Positions 1 to 6,206 of a stretch of 13,373 nucleotides of DNA are shown here, one piece after another. Each line of letters opens with the position of its first letter. Within the stretch, counting starts at the first letter, position 1. The notes under the pieces are model-generated. The model did not search any database, was not told where the DNA came from, and saw only the letters and a list, made by a program, of their open reading frames with translations. The stretch is from JBFJVZ01 sp041623895 (lineage in GTDB: Bacteria > Planctomycetota > Planctomycetia > Pirellulales > Pirellulaceae), in NCBI GenBank assembly GCA_041623895.1, contig JBFJVZ010000198.1, positions 1 to 13,373 of the forward strand, read 5' to 3'. Both the position numbers and the translations under genes were made by a program.

Positions 1-237
1 ATGATCGCCTTCGACCCCAGCGATGCGTTGATCGAAGGTCTCGGTGACGGATCGGTTTCCGGGATCGTGCTGCAAGACCCGGTCACGATGGGATACACGG
101 CCGTGAAAACAATGATCGCTTCACTCAGTGGTGAAAAAGTCGAAGCCTTCATTTCAACCGGAGAGTACGTTGCTACGCCCGAAAATATGAATGAACCCCA
201 ATACCAAAAACTACTCAAACCGGCGCTCCAAGAGTAA
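1..237 (+). CDS. Sugar ABC transporter periplasmic substrate-binding protein, C-terminal fragment
   Basis: This is the last 78 residues of what should be a roughly 300-350-residue periplasmic sugar-binding protein of the RbsB/Peripla_BP_4 type. It would capture a sugar in the periplasm and deliver it to the permease encoded downstream. The visible part has the C-lobe pattern of the family: an FDPSDALIEGL segment, then VLQDPVTMGYTAVKTM (the usual Q-D-P...GY..vk helix) and a final TGEYVATPEN strand. The ATG at base 1 is only where the window begins; the real start lies upstream. The gene ends at TAA 235-237. It is followed after 82 bases by the ATPase and then the permease genes, the classical binding protein-ATPase-permease order. 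The sugar cannot be read from this fragment. Confidence 0.85.
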   Translation: MIAFDPSDALIEGLGDGSVSGIVLQDPVTMGYTAVKTMIASLSGEKVEAFISTGEYVATPENMNEPQYQKLLKPALQE

Positions 238-255
238 GCGGCGGACGATTTCCAA

Positions 256-279
256 CTGCCGCCGCGCTCTGAGCGGCAG
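256..279 (+). promoter_or_regulatory. Intercistronic hairpin between binding-protein and ATPase genes
   Basis: A 7-bp perfect stem (CTGCCGC 256-262 with GCGGCAG 273-279) and a 10-base loop lie 18 bases after the binding-protein stop and about 40 bases before the ATPase start. No T-run follows, so it does not look like an intrinsic terminator. In sugar ABC operons, hairpins at this place commonly stabilise the upstream message so that more binding protein is made than membrane components. That role is inferred from position only. Confidence 0.35.
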
Positions 280-319
280 CTAGCGTCATACCGCCCACAG
301 AATTCAATACCGCCAGCCC

Positions 320-1825
320 ATGGAAAACGTTCTGCTTCACATGCAGGGAATCAGCAAGCGGTTTGGGCCAACCCGCGCGCTGGACGAAGTTTCATTGACC
401 GTTCACGCCGGCCGCGTGCTAGCACTGATCGGTGAAAACGGCGCAGGCAAAAGTACTCTGCTGAAGACATTAAGCGGTGCGCATCTCGCCGACAGCGGCA
501 GCATGGAAATCGATGGCCAGCCATTTCAACCGCACGGTCCAAGTGACGCGTTGGCCCGCGGTGTGGCGATGATTTATCAAGAATTGAATCTGGCACCCGA
601 CTTGAGTGTCGAAGATAACGTGCTGCTGGGACAATCCGGTACCGGCGGCGGTTTGCTATTTCGAGCAAGACAGCGTGACCGAGTCCGTCACGCATTGGAT
701 ACCGTTGGACTGAGCCATCTGGACCCCAGATCGGTTGTGGGCCAGCAGTCCGTGGCGACGCAGCAATTGATCGAGATCGCGCGCGCCTTGGCCAGCGACG
801 CTCGGATTATTCTGTTTGACGAACCGACCAGTTCGCTGCCGCAAAAAGATGTCACGCGGCTGTTCCAGATTATCGAAAAACTGAAATCCAAACAGCTCGG
901 TATCGTTTACATCAGCCACTTCTTGGAAGAAGTCCGCGAGGTGGCTGACGAGTATGCCGTGCTCCGCGATGGTCGCAATGTCGGCAGCGGAAAAATCGAC
1001 GACGTCAGCGACGAACAAATTATCTCGCTGATGGTTGGCCGCGATGTTGACCATCTTTTTCCGTCGGTTCCCCATCAGCCGGGTGACGTCTGGGTCGACG
1101 TCGATTCGCTGCGCGGTTCGCCCTACCCGCGCGACGTCAGCGTGTCGCTTCGCAAAGGCGAGATTTTCGGCATCGCCGGCCTGGTGGGTGCCGGTCGAAC
1201 GGAATTGCTGCGATCGATCTTTTGCCTGGACCACACCGATGCCGGAGTCGTCACCGTTGAGGGTCGGGAAATTCGCAAAACAGTGCGGGCGCGAATGAAA
1301 GCAGGATTCGGGCTCTTGTCCGAAGACCGCAAGCGGGAAGGTCTGGCGCAGGATCTTTCCATCGGCGAAAACATCACGTTAGGTGCCTTGCAGCAGTACA
1401 CCCGCTGTGGTGTGATCGATCTCCGCCGCCGGCGTCAGGTCGCCAGAGAGCTGATGAAGCAGGTCGAGGTCAAAGCCCAAGCGGAGAGTCAGCCCGTATC
1501 AGAACTCTCGGGTGGCAATCAACAAAAAGTCGCCATCGCTCGGATCTTGCATCAGCAAGCCGACATCTTGATGTTGGACGAGCCGACCAAAGGTATCGAT
1601 GTCGGAACAAAAGCAGAAATTTATCGAATGATGGGCAAGCTCGCCGCGGAGGGAAAGACGGTGGTTTTTGTCAGCTCATACCTGCCGGAATTGTTGGCTG
1701 TTTGCGATCGCATCGGCGTCATGGCCCGAGGACAGCTGCGTGAAGTGCGTCAAGCCAGCGAGTGGACGGAAGACGAAGTGATGGCGGCCGCCATCGCCTT
1801 GGATGAAACGGTGCCCAGCACATAA
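320..1825 (+). CDS. Sugar ABC transporter ATP-binding protein, two fused ATPase domains (RbsA/MglA/XylG type)
   Basis: This 501-aa protein is the energising subunit of a ribose/galactose/xylose-class importer at the cytoplasmic face of the inner membrane; about 500 aa is normal for the family. Domain 1 has Walker A GENGAGKST (38-46), Q-loop Q87, Walker B LFDEPTSSL (165-173) and switch His200. Its signature is degenerate (SVATQQ, 144-149, in place of LSGGQ). Domain 2 has the altered Walker A typical of this family, GLVGAGRTE (287-295, Arg where Lys is expected), an intact LSGGN (396-400) and Walker B LMLDEPTKGID (417-427). Asymmetric ATP sites of this sort are known in the RbsA family. The ATG start lacks an obvious Shine-Dalgarno sequence. 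It lies between the binding-protein and permease genes, with 28 bases to the latter. Substrate is unassigned. Confidence 0.95.
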   Translation: MENVLLHMQGISKRFGPTRALDEVSLTVHAGRVLALIGENGAGKSTLLKTLSGAHLADSGSMEIDGQPFQPHGPSDALARGVAMIYQELNLAPDLSVEDNVLLGQSGTGGGLLFRARQRDRVRHALDTVGLSHLDPRSVVGQQSVATQQLIEIARALASDARIILFDEPTSSLPQKDVTRLFQIIEKLKSKQLGIVYISHFLEEVREVADEYAVLRDGRNVGSGKIDDVSDEQIISLMVGRDVDHLFPSVPHQPGDVWVDVDSLRGSPYPRDVSVSLRKGEIFGIAGLVGAGRTELLRSIFCLDHTDAGVVTVEGREIRKTVRARMKAGFGLLSEDRKREGLAQDLSIGENITLGALQQYTRCGVIDLRRRRQVARELMKQVEVKAQAESQPVSELSGGNQQKVAIARILHQQADILMLDEPTKGIDVGTKAEIYRMMGKLAAEGKTVVFVSSYLPELLAVCDRIGVMARGQLREVRQASEWTEDEVMAAAIALDETVPST

Positions 1826-1853
1826 ACCCGAAATGGAAGTAGACTGAGCGGCT

Positions 1854-2924
1854 ATGGCTGATACGACGGCAAGACCTCTAAAAAAGATCTTTCGATCCCA
1901 ATTGGGACCGGTCTTTGCGCTGATCTTTATCGTCTTGATGTTTACCGTTGCGGACAATATTTGGAGCCAAGGATATTTTTTCACGGCGCGCAACATGCGT
2001 GTGATCATGAGTTCGGCGTCGTTGATCGCCGTCCCCGCCTTGGGGATGACAATCATCATCATTGCCGCCGGAATCGACTTGTCAGCCGGCACCGCGTTGA
2101 CGCTGTGCGGGACCGTGTTAGCGACGATGTTGAAAAACTCCGCCTACGCTGCAGGTGAACCGGGGTTTGCCGGCACCATGACGCTGGCGCTGGCGGCAAC
2201 CGTGCTGACCGGGTGCGCTTGCGGCCTGATCAACGGAGGACTGATCAGTGCGACCAAGGTCGTGCCTTTCATTGTCACGCTGGGGACGATGACGATCTTC
2301 TTAGGACTCGGTCAGATCATTGCCGGCGAGTCGACGGTGTATGCGCCCAAAGAAAACATTCCCGACTGGCTTAATCTTTGTTACACGGGATCACGTGCCG
2401 AAAACTATTTGATCCCCGGGTTGAAGCTCCCCACCAGCGTGATCATCGCCGTCGTCCTGGCGATCCTGGTTGGCTTGTTGATGCGGTACACCGTGTTTGG
2501 CCGAAATGTTTTCGCGCTCGGCTCAAGTGAATCCACGGCAAAACTGTGCGGCATCAATGTTCCCATGACGATTGTCAGCGTTTACACGCTGGCGGGCTTC
2601 TTTGTTGCGGTCGGTGGATTGTTGTATTTCTCCGACGTCAAAAACGGCAACCCGAGTGACGGTACCGGTAAAGAACTGGAGATCATTGCCGCGGTTGTGC
2701 TCGGTGGCGGCAGCCTCAGCGGCGGCCGCGGTTCGATCCTGGGCACCATCGTCGGTGCCTTGATCATCACCGTGATCCGCAGCGGCTGCAGCCAACTGTC
2801 GATCCCAAATACCTATACTCATATCATCATCGGCTGCATCATCATCATTGCCGTGATCGTTGACCAATTACGGCACGGTTCGCCGGAGTGGTTTTTTCGG
2901 TTATTGCCAGGCGATGAAAAATAA
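1854..2924 (+). CDS. Sugar ABC transporter permease, RbsC-like (BPD_transp_2 family)
   Basis: This 356-aa integral membrane protein would form the channel of the sugar importer. Family hallmarks are clear: GMTIIIIAAGIDLSAGT at about residues 64-80 (the G-x-t...giDLSvG motif), NVFALGSSESTAKLCGI (the nvfAiGgne.aA.l.Gi loop) and LGGGSLSGGRGS near the C-terminus, followed by a long hydrophobic helix. About 8-10 membrane segments are visible. An N-terminal cytoplasmic stretch with positive charges (RPLKKIFRSQ) precedes the first helix, supporting the ATG start. The gene begins 28 bases after the ATPase stop and is probably co-transcribed with it. The final stretch (SPEWFFRLLPGDEK) is a short cytoplasmic tail. 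Substrate cannot be deduced, as no kinase or isomerase gene adjoins. Confidence 0.93.
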   Translation: MADTTARPLKKIFRSQLGPVFALIFIVLMFTVADNIWSQGYFFTARNMRVIMSSASLIAVPALGMTIIIIAAGIDLSAGTALTLCGTVLATMLKNSAYAAGEPGFAGTMTLALAATVLTGCACGLINGGLISATKVVPFIVTLGTMTIFLGLGQIIAGESTVYAPKENIPDWLNLCYTGSRAENYLIPGLKLPTSVIIAVVLAILVGLLMRYTVFGRNVFALGSSESTAKLCGINVPMTIVSVYTLAGFFVAVGGLLYFSDVKNGNPSDGTGKELEIIAAVVLGGGSLSGGRGSILGTIVGALIITVIRSGCSQLSIPNTYTHIIIGCIIIIAVIVDQLRHGSPEWFFRLLPGDEK

Positions 2925-3060
2925 GTCGGCCTTTGGCGCCATGCTCACAACAGGTTTGGGCCAGTATATTGCCCGCTAGATTTGAGATTCCGGCTCGTCT
3001 GTCTCAATTCGTGGCGCAGTGGGTTTCTGGGATCAATCCGCTCGGGAAAACAAACTCATC

Positions 3061-4335
3061 ATGACTCGCACGATCCGCCGCATTCTAGGAGTCGTATTTT
3101 GGATCGCATTGATCGTTGTAGCGGTGCAGGTCTCGGAACCCCTGCGTGTGTCCAGTTCCAGCGAAGAGATCACACTTGCGAATTATCTTTCGGGGCCGAG
3201 CCAGGAGGTGACGGTCGAAGATCCTACGCATCGACTACAAATTTTTGATCCCGTCTTCTTTGCAGACTCCACGGGGAACTGGCGGCAAGTCGCATACGTT
3301 AGCGAGAAATCTCCCGGCAATACGGGTAATCCACTGCGGCTTGCCTGGTACGCGTCGGATCTGCCGGCCTCCGAGTGCCAATTGTTTCAGTATCACGATT
3401 CCGGCAGCCTGCAGAATGTTGTTGCCACGCTGTTTCCCGCCCGGAAGCGGCAGCAGATTGAGGATCGAATCGCGCTGGCGATGCGGCAGCACGGCGAAGA
3501 ATTGACGCGAGCCTTTGTGCCTCTGGTTCGCCAGAGTTTGGAAAAGTCGATTCCGATTGTCGAAGAGCAGTTTCGCGAGTCGGTACGTCGACATCGTGAT
3601 GAAATTGATGGCTTAGCCGATAAATGGAACGATGAAATTGTTGACAAACGGCTGATCCCATTAGCGCGGCGGGAGATCATGCCGATTGTCCGCGAGCACG
3701 GTCAGCCTGTGGCCGAGGATATCGGACGCGAGCTTTGGGATCGCGCTTCGTTGTGGCGGTTTGGCTGGCGGGCACTGTACGACAAAGCTCCGCTACCCCG
3801 CCGAAATCTGGTTCAGCAGGAATGGGAACGCTTTGCCGAACAGGAAGCCGTGCCTGTCTTCGAGGCACATATGGATGAGATCGTTGTCGCGGTTGAGCGT
3901 ACGCTCCGCGACGTTTCGGGCAACCACCGTGTCCGCGGCGAAATCACCGACGTGGCGGATCAAATCGCGCAAGATCGCGAAACGCGCCAGCTTGTGCGAA
4001 CCATCCTCAAGGAAACGCTGGTCGATAATGACAAACTCCGCGCAGCCTGGACCGAGATCTGGTCCAGCAGGCAAGCCCGCATTGCACTTGACCTGGCAAG
4101 CGACCGTCTTGAGCCGATCGTCCGCAAGATTGGCGATGATCTTTTCGGCAGCCGCGAAGAAGGCATCAATCCCGATTTTGCCCGCGTACTGCGCCGTCAG
4201 ATCTTGGGCAAAGATCGCCGCTGGATTGTTGCCATGCGCACCGGGGCGTCCAGTGATCGCATTGAACTTGGCCGCAAACCGATGCCTTATCCGATCGTCT
4301 ATCTGGCCGGCCGCGATGGAGTGCCGACCGAATGA
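3061..4335 (+). CDS. Membrane-anchored proline-punctuated helical protein, candidate partner of the MlaFE fusion
   Basis: I do not recognise a named family. The 424-aa product has a basic N-terminus (MTRTIRRILG) and one hydrophobic segment (about 9-24), so it is probably anchored in the inner membrane with the rest in the periplasm. Residues 36-125 look beta-rich (VTVEDP, LQIFDPVFF, RQVAYV, LRLAWYAS). From about 126 to 385 it is almost all charged helix, broken by a recurring hydrophobic-Pro-hydrophobic motif: VPLV (153), IPIV (164), IPLA (199), MPIV (207), VPVF (264), EPIV (351). The ATG at 3061 is preferred over the in-frame GTG at 3019 because it puts the basic residues and anchor at the very N-terminus. 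Its TGA overlaps the next ATG (ATGA, 4332-4335), implying translational coupling. In lipid-import operons this slot usually holds a MlaD/MCE protein; no clear MCE motif is visible, though a very divergent one in 45-125 is possible. Confidence 0.85.
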   Translation: MTRTIRRILGVVFWIALIVVAVQVSEPLRVSSSSEEITLANYLSGPSQEVTVEDPTHRLQIFDPVFFADSTGNWRQVAYVSEKSPGNTGNPLRLAWYASDLPASECQLFQYHDSGSLQNVVATLFPARKRQQIEDRIALAMRQHGEELTRAFVPLVRQSLEKSIPIVEEQFRESVRRHRDEIDGLADKWNDEIVDKRLIPLARREIMPIVREHGQPVAEDIGRELWDRASLWRFGWRALYDKAPLPRRNLVQQEWERFAEQEAVPVFEAHMDEIVVAVERTLRDVSGNHRVRGEITDVADQIAQDRETRQLVRTILKETLVDNDKLRAAWTEIWSSRQARIALDLASDRLEPIVRKIGDDLFGSREEGINPDFARVLRRQILGKDRRWIVAMRTGASSDRIELGRKPMPYPIVYLAGRDGVPTE

Positions 4336-5948
4336 GCGACGATACCGTGGAAGCCGATTCAGAATACGGGCGGCCACTCCTGCTGCGTGGAGTGCATCTG
4401 AAGGCGGGCGATCACGTTCTGTTGACTGATACCACGGTGACCATTCCGGGCGGGAAGATTACCGTGATTGTCGGGGGCAGTGGCGCGGGCAAGTCAGTAT
4501 TATTAAAGACGCTTGCCGGCCTCTTGCCGCGTGACGGCGAAGCGATTTCGTGGAGCGGCTCGATCTCATTAGCCAGTCAGCCCGGAGAAGAAACACCGCA
4601 AGAGTCCCATACCGATCCGGTAGATTTGCGAAGACGAGTCGGGATTGTCTTTCAACAGTTTGCCCTCTTTGACGAATTGTCACCGGCTGCGAATGTACAG
4701 TTTGCGATCGACCATCGCAGCGATCGATCCAAACCGCCACTGCAATCCGCACTGGACTGGTTGGAAGAACTGGGCGTTCCCAGAAAGACCCCCATCGCGG
4801 GGCTCAGCGGTGGACAGAAACAAAGACTTGCGATCGCACGCACGCTGGCGGCCGATCCCGAGATCATCCTGTATGACGAACCGACGTCGGGTTTGGATTC
4901 GGCCAGCGGACGCAAAGTTGCTGAATTGATTCGCCAGACTCAAGCCGCGCATCGTCGAACCAGCATCGTTGTCACCCATGACTACGAAACGCTGTTGCCG
5001 ATCGCGGACGAAGTGTTGTTTTTTGAGTCGGAGACCAAGCAGCTTGTTTCCGTACCGCCAGCTGAATGGTCGCAGATCCCCGATCGCATGAAACCGGTCG
5101 TCTACGAGCTTGCCGTGGATCAGCCAGGCCCAAGTCTTGCTGGCGGGCTGATCAACCGGGTGGACGAATTCTTGACAGCATCCGGATCAGCTGTGATTGC
5201 GGCGGCACGGCTGCCGTTGGACCTGATTCCACTATTGCCGAGCGTGCGCTGGGCGGCGCGTTTCCTTGCTCATTATCTTCGTCTGGTCGGTGGGCCTTCT
5301 GCGTGGCTGTATCTGATTCTGGCCGGACTGATTGTTGGATTCAGCACCACGTATTTCACGTTTCGGTTTCTTCCTTTTAAACTTTACACGCATCCGCTGT
5401 TGGTGGATGAGCTGCTGGCCTCGATCGGATTCTCGCTCTATCGCTTTCTGGTGCCGGTCTTGGCGACCGTCTTGGTTGCGGCACGATGCGGTGCAGCTGT
5501 CGCTGCAGACGTTGGTGTCAAACAATATGGCGGACAAGTCGACGCCTTGCGGACGCTTGGTGTCCAGCCCCGTTTCTACTTGTTGATTCCGATCGTGGTC
5601 GCGTTCGTAATCGCCACTCCATTTTTGGAGTGGCTGTCCTTTAACGCGGCAAAGTTAATCAGCATGCTGACGTTTACGGCGAATCATCGATCGATAGGGC
5701 CGTTTTTCTGGGACCAGCATTTCTTCCGAAATTTACGCCTGGACGACTCATCCTTGTTTAGTGGATCGGGTTGGCTGCTGCTGAAAAATGTTTTGTGCGG
5801 CATTGGGACCGCAACTATCGGGTACTATCGGGGTATGGCACCAAAACAATCCGCAAGTGACGTCAGCCATGCAATCACATCGACCGTGCTGTGGGCAACG
5901 CTGTATGTGCTGGTGGTCCATTTTGCCATCGCGCTGTTAGAATTCTAG
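4332..5948 (+). CDS. Fused MlaF-type ATPase and MlaE-type permease (lipid ABC transporter)
   Basis: This 538-aa protein joins two subunits that are usually separate. Residues 15-260 form an ABC ATPase with Walker A GGSGAGKSV (48-56), Q-loop (VFQQFALF, Q108), signature LSGGQ (158-162), Walker B ILYDEPTSGLDS (179-190) and switch His216. Residues 300-538 match the MlaE/YrbE permease: the amphipathic lead-in LAHYLRLVGG, AARCGAAVAADVG (383-395), QVDALRTLGVQP (402-413, matching QIDALEVMGV in MlaE), and a last helix after DVSHAITSTVLW (510-521). MlaFEDB-class systems move phospholipids between inner membrane and outer envelope; direction and lipid here are unknown. Residues about 261-299 are a linker, including a hydrophobic stretch. 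The ATG overlaps the upstream stop by four bases, so the two proteins are probably made in a fixed ratio. No MlaB (STAS) gene adjoins. Confidence 0.92.
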   Translation: MSDDTVEADSEYGRPLLLRGVHLKAGDHVLLTDTTVTIPGGKITVIVGGSGAGKSVLLKTLAGLLPRDGEAISWSGSISLASQPGEETPQESHTDPVDLRRRVGIVFQQFALFDELSPAANVQFAIDHRSDRSKPPLQSALDWLEELGVPRKTPIAGLSGGQKQRLAIARTLAADPEIILYDEPTSGLDSASGRKVAELIRQTQAAHRRTSIVVTHDYETLLPIADEVLFFESETKQLVSVPPAEWSQIPDRMKPVVYELAVDQPGPSLAGGLINRVDEFLTASGSAVIAAARLPLDLIPLLPSVRWAARFLAHYLRLVGGPSAWLYLILAGLIVGFSTTYFTFRFLPFKLYTHPLLVDELLASIGFSLYRFLVPVLATVLVAARCGAAVAADVGVKQYGGQVDALRTLGVQPRFYLLIPIVVAFVIATPFLEWLSFNAAKLISMLTFTANHRSIGPFFWDQHFFRNLRLDDSSLFSGSGWLLLKNVLCGIGTATIGYYRGMAPKQSASDVSHAITSTVLWATLYVLVVHFAIALLEF

Positions 5949-5978
5949 TCTTGGGCGCGGCATCCTGTCGTGCCAAGA
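5949..5978 (+). terminator. Weak hairpin directly after the MlaFE stop codon
   Basis: TCTTGG (5949-5954), directly after the TAG, pairs with CCAAGA (5973-5978). Imperfect inner pairing is possible (GGCA with TGCC). There is no T-run, so intrinsic termination is doubtful. It might stabilise the 3' end or separate the MlaFE message from the small gene 54 bases further on. Confidence 0.25.
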
Positions 5979-6032
5979 GAACAAGTGCCAGCACGGTGGA
6001 TGCCGTGAGGTTACGATACAACGAGTCAATTC

Positions 6033-6203
6033 ATGGACAAAAAAGCCAAGAAACGCTTGGACGTGATCAACAAGAAACTGCAAACATTGCGTGCCCAGCT
6101 TTCGGGTTCCAAGCAACAAGCTGACGATCTGGACGAGATCACTCAATTGGAAGACCAAATCGCCAAGCTGGAAGCCGAAGCAGCGGAGTTGAAAACCAGC
6201 TGA
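6033..6203 (+). CDS. Small coiled-coil protein, 56 aa, function unknown
   Basis: ATG at 6033 opens a 56-codon frame ending at TGA 6201-6203. The product begins MDKKAKKRLDVINKKLQTLR and ends LEAEAAELKTS. It is nearly all Lys, Glu, Gln, Ala, Leu and Asp, with leucine and isoleucine spaced as in a coiled coil over about 9-23 and 33-54. A short SGSKQQADD break between suggests a helical hairpin or an oligomer. There is no signal peptide and no Cys, His or Trp. The coherent composition, clear ATG and position between two real genes support coding. It lies 84 bases after the MlaFE gene on the same strand, so co-transcription is possible but unproven. Its stop is only three bases from the convergent OPT gene's stop. 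I believe similar lysine-rich short proteins occur in planctomycetes, but this is from memory. Confidence 0.72.
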   Translation: MDKKAKKRLDVINKKLQTLRAQLSGSKQQADDLDEITQLEDQIAKLEAEAAELKTS

Positions 6204-6206
6204 TCT

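Noticed and set aside
656..1234. 192-codon minus-strand frame in the ATPase gene
   Set aside because: Mirror of the well-supported two-domain ATPase; composition is typical of a shadow frame.
2925..3060. Possible terminator or promoter between the sugar permease and the anchored-protein gene
   Set aside because: Only a 4-bp GGGC/GCCC pairing and a TATATT-like hexamer near 2967 were found, too weak to call. A promoter for the lipid-transport unit should lie here but I cannot place it.
3793..4377. 194-codon minus-strand frame
   Set aside because: Antisense to the 424-aa gene and running into the MlaFE gene start; no recognisable protein features.
3686..4429. 247-codon plus-strand frame overlapping the anchored helical protein
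   Set aside because: It is a +1 shadow of 3061-4335, Arg/Ser/Ala-rich without domains, and conflicts with the ATGA-coupled gene pair.
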